The position numbers were made by a program, and so were the translations under genes. From positions 62,001 through 126,000 of the forward strand of contig CAKZYA010000032.1 of assembly GCA_937883755.1 (NCBI GenBank): a stretch of DNA of 64,000 nucleotides, given 5' to 3'. The notes under the pieces are model-generated. The model worked only from the letters and a program-made list of their open reading frames with translations. It had not been told where the DNA came from and did no database searches. Shown piece by piece: positions 15,341 through 22,542 of the stretch (its first letter is position 1; every line of letters begins with the position of its first letter). The DNA comes from an uncultured Flammeovirgaceae bacterium. Its GTDB lineage: Bacteria; Bacteroidota; Bacteroidia; Cytophagales; Cyclobacteriaceae.

Positions 15341-15952
15341 ATGAAAAGTATGTTTCTTTTCCTTCGCTACACGCTCATAGGAATCATTGCCTCATTGTAT
15401 TTAGCGAGCTGTGGCTCTAAAGCTCCTCAATCATCGGTACAACGTACCGAAATTACACTTCCCTTTGCTGATCATCTTAGCGATAAGGAAGCCTTTCGTG
15501 GGGTAGGAATGGGAAAAAGCCCCGACCAAGGTTTTGCTCTTGATCAAGCCCGGCTTGACGCCCGAACCTTTATTGCTCAGCAAGTACAAACTACCGTAAA
15601 ATCTGCCGTAGAGCGCTACCGCGAGCAGTACGACTCTTCAGAAGATACTGTCGGACTAGCCTACAATGCTAAGTTTGAGGAATTGACCCGAAACCTGGTT
15701 GATCAGTCGCTAAATAATGTGATGGTAGACGACCAAAAGATGTACGAGGTGCAACAGAACAACCAATTAGTTTATGAAGCTCACGTGGCGATGACCCTAA
15801 AGCGGGACGATTTTGTAAACGCAATGGAAGCTGCTACTGGCGGGGGGATGTCCGACGGAACTAAGCTGAAGATTGAGTACGACCGTAAGAAGTTTCGCGA
15901 AATCTTTGAGCAAGAGATGCAGCAGCTTAAGCAGGATCAGGCACGAAATTGA
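15341..15952 (+). CDS. LPP20-family lipoprotein
   Basis: The start at ATG 15341 gives a standard lipoprotein signal (MKSMFLFLRYTLIGIIASLYLASC) and lies after the predicted transcript start. The longer frame from GTG 15287 does not fit either fact. The mature part carries the LPP20 signature region: FRGVGMGKSPDQGFALDQARLDARTFIAQQVQTTV, then a helix-rich stretch and an alternating strand VYEAHVAMTL. LPP20-type proteins are outer-membrane-associated lipoproteins of poorly known function; relatives act in flagellar (FlgO/P/T) and envelope assemblies. The C-terminal ~35 residues form a charged helix. It is probably the first gene of an operon with the next two. Confidence 0.75.
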   Translation: MKSMFLFLRYTLIGIIASLYLASCGSKAPQSSVQRTEITLPFADHLSDKEAFRGVGMGKSPDQGFALDQARLDARTFIAQQVQTTVKSAVERYREQYDSSEDTVGLAYNAKFEELTRNLVDQSLNNVMVDDQKMYEVQQNNQLVYEAHVAMTLKRDDFVNAMEAATGGGMSDGTKLKIEYDRKKFREIFEQEMQQLKQDQARN

Positions 15953-15956
15953 TGTG

Positions 15957-15999
15957 ATAGTGATTAATGAACAACCAGTCATTAGTCATTAATCACTAT
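15957..15999. repeat. Intergenic inverted-repeat element, copy 2
   Basis: The 14-bp arms ATAGTGATTAATGA (15957-15970) and TCATTAATCACTAT (15986-15999) are perfect complements. It shares TGATTAATGAACA and CATTAGTCA with the element at 5892-5943. It sits between two genes of the same strand, 21 bp before the next start, so it could reduce downstream expression. Confidence 0.7.
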
Positions 16000-16020
16000 T
16001 CATTCTAACGACTTACTATT

Positions 16021-17550
16021 ATGTTTCTGCGTATCTTTCTTGGCTGTTGGCTAATGACTTCCTCACTTCTGGCGCAACCCGACTGGGTGAAAGGAAAAGG
16101 AACTTCACCCCGCTTTCCGCACGCGAAATTCCTTACCGGACTGGGCATCGCTACCTGGCATAAAGATTCATCTGAGGCTGCGATTGCCCGACAAGCCTAC
16201 GCTGCGGCTCAGAAAGATTTAGCTGAACAGGTAAGAGTACAAATTCAATCGACCAGCGAGAGTTTTAAGCAGCAAACCGGACAGGAGTTTTCGTCCTCGT
16301 ACCAGGCATTGGTAACGGCTAACAGTCAGTTGGAGGTGGTAGGCTTGCAGAAAGAAACTTACCACGACCGCAAGCAGAAGCTGTTTTATACTTGGGTGTA
16401 TGCTCCTAAGCAAGATGTTATTGCCAACTACCAACGGAAACTAGGTCAGGCCAATCAGCAGCTAAAAGACAAATTTGCTCAAGCTAAGCGCTACGCCGAA
16501 AGTGGACAGAAAGCCGAGGCGGAGCAGCAGTTGCTACATTGTCGCACCTTACTTTCCCAACAAGCCCCCTGGCAGGCGTTGTTGCTAAGCTTACAGCCTT
16601 CAGTAGCATCAGCGGAACCTTCAGTAGCTTTATCCAAAATTGAGGAAGCCCTCCATCAACTCATTAGTGAGCGGGCAAATTCTCTGGATGATTTGGCTTA
16701 TGGATTGGCTTATCAGCTTAAACAATCGCTAGACGAGCCGCTACAACGGGTTGTAATTTCGCCACTGCTGTACCGGGAGTCGGAGATGGCTAGCTCATTT
16801 TCTTACTTCTTTCGCGACCGACTGGAACAGGAGCTAATTCAGTACGCTGACTGGCAAACTATGCGGCTGGACGATGTGCAGTTTAATCAGGGGAGTCCTA
16901 CTATGCGCTATACGCTGCGGGGTATTTATGAGGTATCGGGTGATCAACTGTATCTCAGCCTGTTTGTAAAGGATGTCTTTGCCCAACAGGTAATCAGTAT
17001 GGCGACCGCCCGATTGGATATTGCCGTAGTGGAATCAGCCCAACTGGCGTACCTTCCAGTGCGCTATGAGCAAAACGCTGCCGAGCAACAGCAAATGGAA
17101 ATCTACGAGGTAGCTGATAATGGTATCGATCTGGAAGTATGGACGAATAAGGGAGACAAAGCTTTAGTATTTACTGAAGGAGAACGCATGAACGTATTTT
17201 TCCGGGTGAATATGCCCTGCCACGTTCGCTTTGTGTATCATCTGGCCGATGGCCGACGAGTACACTTCTTTGACCAGTACCTGACTGCCGATCAGGTAGG
17301 AAAGCCTCAGGAGCTACCGTATGATTTCATTTGCGACTGTACTGACGCGCCCTGTGGCATTGAGACACTACAAATAAATGCTCAGGAAGAAGCCTTTACA
17401 CCCCTGGCTACCCAGGATGTAGGTGGTTATCGCTTCATCACCGAAGATCTCAGCAGTATTTTGCAGAAAAACCGAGGTATGAAGCAAGATGAACCTATGT
17501 ACCGGGCTGAACAACGTCTCGTTATTACCACGATGGAGAAACCTTCTTAG
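16021..17550 (+). CDS. Secreted LPP20-domain protein with C-terminal DUF4384 domain
   Basis: The 509 residues start with a signal peptide (MFLRIFLGCWLMTSSLLAQ). An LPP20-like domain follows (about 20-150: PDWVKGKGTSPRFPHAKFLTGLGIA, then a long helix with AQKDLAEQVRVQIQS). Next are a coiled-coil stretch (about 140-200), a middle domain (about 215-350: DEPLQRVVISPLLYRESEMASSF and a predicted sheet) and a DUF4384-like domain (about 370-470: GERMNVFFRVNMPCHVRFVY). DUF4384 is often found with caspase-like and LPP20-type proteins in Bacteroidota. This agrees with the neighbour on the other side of the divergent promoter region. The gene is probably the second of the LPP20 operon. Confidence 0.7.
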   Translation: MFLRIFLGCWLMTSSLLAQPDWVKGKGTSPRFPHAKFLTGLGIATWHKDSSEAAIARQAYAAAQKDLAEQVRVQIQSTSESFKQQTGQEFSSSYQALVTANSQLEVVGLQKETYHDRKQKLFYTWVYAPKQDVIANYQRKLGQANQQLKDKFAQAKRYAESGQKAEAEQQLLHCRTLLSQQAPWQALLLSLQPSVASAEPSVALSKIEEALHQLISERANSLDDLAYGLAYQLKQSLDEPLQRVVISPLLYRESEMASSFSYFFRDRLEQELIQYADWQTMRLDDVQFNQGSPTMRYTLRGIYEVSGDQLYLSLFVKDVFAQQVISMATARLDIAVVESAQLAYLPVRYEQNAAEQQQMEIYEVADNGIDLEVWTNKGDKALVFTEGERMNVFFRVNMPCHVRFVYHLADGRRVHFFDQYLTADQVGKPQELPYDFICDCTDAPCGIETLQINAQEEAFTPLATQDVGGYRFITEDLSSILQKNRGMKQDEPMYRAEQRLVITTMEKPS

Positions 17551-17559
17551 TGAACAATA

Positions 17560-17586
17560 CTGCTGCTCGTTTTAAATGTGCAGCAG
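17560..17586. repeat. Small hairpin between the LPP20/DUF4384 and transglutaminase-like genes
   Basis: CTGCTGC (17560-17566) and GCAGCAG (17580-17586) form a perfect 7-bp stem in the 52-bp gap. No T run follows, so it is more likely a processing or attenuation hairpin than a terminator. Confidence 0.45.
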
Positions 17587-17602
17587 ATATACCTAATTAG
17601 CT

Positions 17603-20200
17603 ATGAAAACAATACTTATTTTTATATTCAGTATCAGCTTTGCGCTGTCGGGTCTTGCTCAAACCCTTGACCAATTTAAGCAGGAGCGAGACTCGGTGAT
17701 GCAAGCGATGCAGCAGGAGCGGCAGGATTTTGAGCAGCAATATATTCAGGACTTTAATCGGTTTGTAGCCGAACGAGATAGCTTATTTGCTGAGATGCTT
17801 AAGGAACGTTTTCGGGCGATAGAACTTTCTAGAGGACTTCAGCTTGAGACTGCTCCCAAGCCAGAGTTGATTCCGGCGTACCCTTCGGATACTCAACCGC
17901 CAACTAACCAAGAAGTAAAACCGGATACTACTGCTAAACAGTTGGGTCAATCTCGCAGTTTACTATTACCGTTGCCCGCCCAAGGCGACGAAGATGGTTA
18001 TATACCTCAGCGGGTTCAGCTCACTTTTTACGAAAATCAGCTTTCGGTGCCGTATGACCCACGTCTGCGGCTACCTAAAGCTGCTCGCTACGATGCCCAG
18101 ACTCTTAGTGAGGCCTGGGTTTCGTTGAGTAATGCCTATGCCAAAGAGTTGATTCACAGTTTGTACCGCTATAAAAATCGATTTAACCTAAACGACTGGG
18201 GGTACTATCAATTAGTACGGAAGTTTACTGGGCAGTTATATTCGTTAGACGATCCACGAGCGGTTTTGACAGCCTGGTTTCTACTAAACAAATCCCGGTA
18301 CCGGGCTAAGATTGGTTATGCCAACAATCAGTTGTATTTACTCATACCGACTAATTGTACCGTCTATTCAGCCACTTACTATCAGTTTGGTGAGCAAACC
18401 TATTACGCTATTGGCGAAGCTCCAAATTCAATCTATACCTACGACCAAGACTACGCGGGAGCGGATCTCACCTTTGATTTAGAAGTGCGTAATCCGCTGA
18501 GTTTAGGAGGTAATCCCGAAAAAAAAACATTTTCTTTTCGCTACGGTGGGGAAGAGTATGCTATACAGCTAGCGTATAATACCCGGGCTATTGCCTTTTA
18601 TCAAGACTATCCTGAAGTAGATTTACGGGTTAAGCTAGAATCTACCTTGTCTCGTGAAGCCAAAGAATCCCTGATTTTACAGTTTCAACCATTACTGCAA
18701 GACCGAACTTCACCGGATGCTGTTGGCCTTTTACTTCGTTTTGTGCAAACTGCTTTTGAATATGAGCTTGATCAAGCCCAGTTTGGGCGGGAAAAGTATT
18801 TCTTTCCCGAAGAAGTTCTTCACTTCACTGCCTCTGATTGCGAAGACCGATCGGCACTTTTTGCTTATTTGGTGCGTCAGCTACTGGGGTTGAAAGTTGT
18901 TGGCTTGCAGTATCCAGGGCACGTAGCTACGGCGGTGGGCTTATCAGGAGTAGAAGGCGAATATATTGAGCGAGATGACGAATATTTTGTGGTTTGTGAC
19001 CCTACCTACATGAATGCGCCGATTGGTAGAGTAATGCCTCGATTTGCTCAGAAAAAAGTAGAGCTAGTACCACTTCGTGATCCGTACCAGCAGTGGCTCA
19101 CTGAAATGATCTGGGATATTGCTTCCACAAACGGGGTGTATCCGGGGGCGAATCATCATAATGTAGTAGTTGATAACTTGGGTAATATTTACTTTACGGG
19201 CTACCGTCTTTCCTCTCAGGTAGCAGAGGGGCAAGATATTTATTTAGCGAAACTAGCCCCTAACGGGCGAGTGTTGTGGGAGAAGAATTTAACTGGTAAT
19301 GGTAATGATGTTGGTCAATATTTGGCGATTGATTCTCGACAGCAAGTATACTTGGCGGGGCGATACGAAGATCGGCTGCAATTAGATGTAGAAGACGCAC
19401 TAAAAACTGCAGTTACCGGATTTTTTGTAGCTAAATTTACTCCCAGTGGTCAACTTACTTGGGTGCAGGATCTAACTCCTCAGCAAGATAACCTGGAACA
19501 CGGCTTTGTCGCCAAAATTAGTGAGCAAGGAAAGCTCATGGAAACACTGGTGTTTGATAACACGATTGCTGAGCGAGGAATTGCTTTGGATGAAGGTGGT
19601 AATATCTACTTCAATGAGCATTACGAAGCGGTAACCCAGGTGCGTAGCCGAGGTATGACCGTAGGAAACCGTAGTGTGGCGGAAAACAACGCTTCATTTG
19701 CCATTGATGTTGCCGAGACCTTGAAAACCGAAAGTGATCGGTTAAAAGAGCAGCAGTACGATCCTACTATTGCTGGGCTATTTGCCGTAGTACACTGCAT
19801 TATGGAAAGCGGAATGGTAATCCACGGAACTGCTGCCTTGGAAGCTCTGGATCGATACAATCCAGCATTTCAAAAAGATTGTCCTGAGATTTACGCCAAT
19901 ATTGGGAAGTTGAGGTTTATGAAAAATGAAAGTGGTATTATCACTATTGTGAATGAGGTTGGGGGCAATGTGGACTTTAGTAGGATGAGAATCCAGGATC
20001 AGGCCAAAGTCCGGTTACGAACTTTTGATGATGGCAATGCTCAACTGGATGTGCTCACTGGTATTTCGGTAGGTAAAGCGTTTGTCCGATTTAAGCTGAA
20101 CCATATTAAGCTTTTTAAAGAAAATGGCAATTTGCTGTTTGATTACGATAATGATAATACTCAAATAGTGATGAATTTACGGGAGGATATTTTATATTAG
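17603..20200 (+). CDS. Secreted transglutaminase-like protein with beta-propeller repeats
   Basis: The 865 residues carry a signal peptide (to LAQ, about residue 19) and then a charged coiled coil (20-75, QERDSVMQAMQQERQDFEQQ). A large middle region contains a transglutaminase-like fold whose triad is visible: Cys413 in SDCEDRSALF, His440 in GHVATAV and Asp466 in VCDPTYM. From about 510 to 660 there are SBBP/propeller-type repeats (VVVDNLGNIYFTGYR; LAIDSRQQVYLAGRYED; IALDEGGNIYFNEHYE). The C-terminal ~200 residues are unrecognised. Transglutaminase-like domains in bacteria are usually proteases or peptide-crosslinking enzymes. Placement after the LPP20 genes suggests an envelope role. Confidence 0.72.
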   Translation: MKTILIFIFSISFALSGLAQTLDQFKQERDSVMQAMQQERQDFEQQYIQDFNRFVAERDSLFAEMLKERFRAIELSRGLQLETAPKPELIPAYPSDTQPPTNQEVKPDTTAKQLGQSRSLLLPLPAQGDEDGYIPQRVQLTFYENQLSVPYDPRLRLPKAARYDAQTLSEAWVSLSNAYAKELIHSLYRYKNRFNLNDWGYYQLVRKFTGQLYSLDDPRAVLTAWFLLNKSRYRAKIGYANNQLYLLIPTNCTVYSATYYQFGEQTYYAIGEAPNSIYTYDQDYAGADLTFDLEVRNPLSLGGNPEKKTFSFRYGGEEYAIQLAYNTRAIAFYQDYPEVDLRVKLESTLSREAKESLILQFQPLLQDRTSPDAVGLLLRFVQTAFEYELDQAQFGREKYFFPEEVLHFTASDCEDRSALFAYLVRQLLGLKVVGLQYPGHVATAVGLSGVEGEYIERDDEYFVVCDPTYMNAPIGRVMPRFAQKKVELVPLRDPYQQWLTEMIWDIASTNGVYPGANHHNVVVDNLGNIYFTGYRLSSQVAEGQDIYLAKLAPNGRVLWEKNLTGNGNDVGQYLAIDSRQQVYLAGRYEDRLQLDVEDALKTAVTGFFVAKFTPSGQLTWVQDLTPQQDNLEHGFVAKISEQGKLMETLVFDNTIAERGIALDEGGNIYFNEHYEAVTQVRSRGMTVGNRSVAENNASFAIDVAETLKTESDRLKEQQYDPTIAGLFAVVHCIMESGMVIHGTAALEALDRYNPAFQKDCPEIYANIGKLRFMKNESGIITIVNEVGGNVDFSRMRIQDQAKVRLRTFDDGNAQLDVLTGISVGKAFVRFKLNHIKLFKENGNLLFDYDNDNTQIVMNLREDILY

Positions 20201-20339
20201 CTCGGTTAAAAATACTATTGTAAGTAGAAATACTCAATGTAAGTAACAGTGTGTAGAAGAAAAAGAGAAAAAATAATAATTGATACATTTTAGGTAAAGT
20301 CATTATATTTAGAAATATTTCACTCAAAAACTAACTGTT

Positions 20340-20936
20340 ATGCACACCAAACCTCTGCTTTGGGTATTACTACTCGCCCTAAGTTCTTCTGTTATGTTTT
20401 CTAGCTGCCAGTCAAGCAAAGTTGCTTTTGGTAACTCGTATTATTTCAAGCAAACGCCTAAATCTGTAGATCAAGCCTCAGTAGCCTCCACACTTGAGGA
20501 AATTGAAAAAGTGGCTCCCCAAGGTGCTCAGCTGTATACTTCCCTCGATCAGGAAATGGTAACTGAGCGAGATGCTGCGGCACTGATTGAACAAGCCCAG
20601 CAGCAACTTCTGGCCGCTGTAGAAAAAACTGACAATGCGGAATTAAAAGAAAAAGCCCTGCGAATGAGTCAATTAGCAGGCGAAATGAATGGGCAAGAAC
20701 TGACTAAAAAAGAGCAACGAACTAAGCGCAAAGAAATCCGTAAAGAAGTTCGGTCTTTAGTGAAAGAGTACAAATCTATGTCGCCGAATGAGACCAATGA
20801 TATGGATAAAAGCCTTCTTCTAAGTATCATCTTCTTAGGGGCTGGCCTAATTTTCCTTTTCCTCTTCTGGCCTCTGGGTATTCTTATGTTTTTAGCTGGT
20901 CTCGTTCTGTTAATTATTTGGGCAGTTAATAGCTAA
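20340..20936 (+). CDS. Lipoprotein with C-terminal membrane helices (paralogue 1)
   Basis: The 198 residues have a lipoprotein signal ending MFSSC. Then comes the block CQSSKVAFGNSYYFKQTPK, a charged helical middle (KEKALRMSQLAGEMNGQELTKKEQRTKRKEIRKEV) and two C-terminal hydrophobic helices (LLLSIIFLGAGLIFLFLFW and LGILMFLAGLVLLIIWAV). A lipid anchor plus terminal membrane helices is unusual; the C-terminal helices resemble those of Bacteroidota YtxH/DUF-type small membrane proteins. The next gene is a clear paralogue. Both have the sequence TTATATTTAG 26-27 nt before the start codon, so they probably share a promoter type (-7 box TATATTTA). Confidence 0.6.
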   Translation: MHTKPLLWVLLLALSSSVMFSSCQSSKVAFGNSYYFKQTPKSVDQASVASTLEEIEKVAPQGAQLYTSLDQEMVTERDAAALIEQAQQQLLAAVEKTDNAELKEKALRMSQLAGEMNGQELTKKEQRTKRKEIRKEVRSLVKEYKSMSPNETNDMDKSLLLSIIFLGAGLIFLFLFWPLGILMFLAGLVLLIIWAVNS

Positions 20937-20989
20937 TCTGAACTTTATCTAATTTTCTGATCTTTTGATAAGATTTGACACTTAGAAAG

Positions 20990-21020
20990 AGCCAGTCTTG
21001 GGTATCCAAGGCTGGCTTTT
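20990..21020 (+). terminator. Terminator between the duplicated lipoprotein genes
   Basis: AGCCAGTCTTGG and CCAAGGCTGGCT form a 12-bp stem with one G:U pair and a 4-nt loop, followed by TTT. Each paralogue is therefore transcribed separately. Confidence 0.75.
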
Positions 21021-21121
21021 GTGTAAATACTGATTTGCACTTATAAAAATTTGGATAGGAAGTTCGCCCAGTTATGGGGATATCCTTATATTTAGCGAAT
21101 ATACTAACTAAACCAATTGCT

Positions 21122-21736
21122 ATGTACACCAAATCAATCCTCTGGGTCGGAGCTTTTCTTGTATCCGCCGCCTTTATTTTCTCAGGTTGCCAATCCAGTA
21201 AGGTCGCCTACGGAAATTCTTATTACTTCAAGCAAACTCCTAAAACTGTTGCTAAACCAGCACCTAAAGTAGAAGCAACTGATGAGGCTACTTTGGAAGC
21301 TTCAGTAGCAGAAGAGACTGCGGTAGAAGAAACAGTAGAAACCCGAATGCAAGAAGCCAAGGAGAAAATTGCTGCTGCCCTAGCTGACGAAAACAACGCT
21401 GAACTACAAGCTAGCTTTGAGCGTACCAAGCAGTTGGTTTCGGATATGGACGATGAGCAGCTTACTAAGAAGGAAGTGCGGGTTAAGCGTAAAGAGTTAA
21501 AGAAAGAAATTCGTACGTTAACCAAGGAGTTTAAAAATGCCGCTCCAGAAGCTACCCAAGAAATTCACCGCTACCTGAAATACTCTCTCATCTTATTTGG
21601 AGTAGCTGTTCTTCTTTCAATTATCGCCGCAGTAACTGTTACTGGTGGGTTTGGAGTGCTATGGGCACTTTCTTCTATTGCATGGTTGGCAGGAGCCGTA
21701 TTCTTCGTTCTGTGGTTACTGGAGGAGTTTGGATAG
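21122..21736 (+). CDS. Lipoprotein with C-terminal membrane helices (paralogue 2)
   Basis: The start at ATG 21122 gives the lipoprotein signal MYTKSILWVGAFLVSAAFIFSGC; the upstream in-frame ATG at 21074 would only add a non-signal extension. The block CQSSKVAYGNSYYFKQTPK is nearly identical to paralogue 1. An acidic Ala/Glu/Val-rich segment follows (about 45-75). The same basic helix (EQLTKKEVRVKRKELKKEIRTL) and two terminal hydrophobic helices come next. It arose by tandem duplication of the gene at 20340. Its function is unknown. Confidence 0.6.
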   Translation: MYTKSILWVGAFLVSAAFIFSGCQSSKVAYGNSYYFKQTPKTVAKPAPKVEATDEATLEASVAEETAVEETVETRMQEAKEKIAAALADENNAELQASFERTKQLVSDMDDEQLTKKEVRVKRKELKKEIRTLTKEFKNAAPEATQEIHRYLKYSLILFGVAVLLSIIAAVTVTGGFGVLWALSSIAWLAGAVFFVLWLLEEFG

Positions 21737-21797
21737 TAAAGCAACTGAAAAAGAAAAGCACCAGGTTGTTATCCAGTGCTTTCCAATCTAAATTTAA

Positions 21798-21827
21798 AAA
21801 GCGCGTACTCTACGCGCTTTATTTTTT
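21798..21827. terminator. Bidirectional terminator
   Basis: AAAGCGCGTA / TACGCGCTTT is a perfect 10-bp stem with a 3-nt loop. A T-rich run follows it on the + strand (ATTTTTTA), and an A-rich run precedes it, which gives a T run on the minus strand. It separates the convergent genes ending at 21736 and 21834. A second hairpin, AAAGCAC / GTGCTTT (21755-21782), lies just upstream. Confidence 0.85.
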
Positions 21828-21833
21828 ATGGGT

Positions 21834-22439
21834 CTACATATTCACCGTAAGGCCTATCGTCCAAATTGATAGTGCGCCATAGCCTAATTCGGAATATACT
21901 CCGAAGCGATCGCTGAGCATATAACGTCCACCCACTATCGTTCCGAAGTCTAGAAAAACTCCGTCATTGAAGGCATCCCCGAAGAACTCGTCGTCAATAT
22001 TGGTGGATATGATTTCAGCACCTAATACTACAGAGACATATAAATCTAACTTGTCTTCATTTAAGTCCATGTCTAGTGCCTCATTTACTAGGGCAACGTA
22101 GTGAAAGGAACCTCGAACCCCAGCAGCAATTGCGGTTAAATTCCACCCTCTCGCAATTCCGTAGCGACCAACACCACCGTAAATTCCAGCACTGAAGTAT
22201 TCGTGGAAGCCTACTTCATAAGACCCGTTAAGAGAAGCACCTAGGCCACTGTATCCGAACCAACCATAATTATACGAACGAACGCCCCTTCCTAGTCCGA
22301 GGCCAATATTGAGATAGTTAGTGCCTTTATCGTAAGCTAGATCGCCACTTCCGCCGCCGTTTACTCGGACGGTACTTTGGGCTTGGACTGAGAGGCTAAA
22401 CATAGCCAGTAGTGCGATGATTGTGCATAGTTTTTTCAT
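21834..22439 (-). CDS. Outer-membrane beta-barrel protein
   Basis: The 201 residues start with a signal peptide (MKKLCTIIALLAMFSLSVQAQ). The mature part is rich in Gly, Tyr and alternating strands (NYLNIGLGLGRGVRSYNYGWFGYSGLGASLNGSYEVGF; GIYGGVGRYGI; RYMLSDRFGVYSELGYG). It ends in TIGLTVNM rather than an aromatic residue. It is a small porin-like barrel, with no closer family recognised. It is a single gene, convergent with the lipoprotein paralogues. Confidence 0.65.
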   Translation of the reverse strand: MKKLCTIIALLAMFSLSVQAQSTVRVNGGGSGDLAYDKGTNYLNIGLGLGRGVRSYNYGWFGYSGLGASLNGSYEVGFHEYFSAGIYGGVGRYGIARGWNLTAIAAGVRGSFHYVALVNEALDMDLNEDKLDLYVSVVLGAEIISTNIDDEFFGDAFNDGVFLDFGTIVGGRYMLSDRFGVYSELGYGALSIWTIGLTVNM

Positions 22440-22505
22440 GGTTTAATTGGTTTAATCAGTTAATACTTTTTGCAAAGTTGATGAATAAATGTTAGAAGTA
22501 TAAGT

Positions 22506-22531
22506 AGGAGAGGGAAATAAGCCCCTCTCCT
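22506..22531 (-). terminator. Hairpin after the PKD/beta-helix gene
   Basis: AGGAGAGGG and CCCTCTCCT form a perfect 9-bp stem with an 8-nt loop, 12 nt beyond the minus-strand stop codon at 22543. The T run is weak. Confidence 0.5.
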
Positions 22532-22542
22532 CCAAAGAAATT

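Noticed and set aside
13194-20200. Caspase gene as part of an antiphage gasdermin or CARD defence system
   Set aside because: The caspase has a signal peptide and envelope-type domains, and no gasdermin, CARD/TIR sensor or NTPase gene is nearby.
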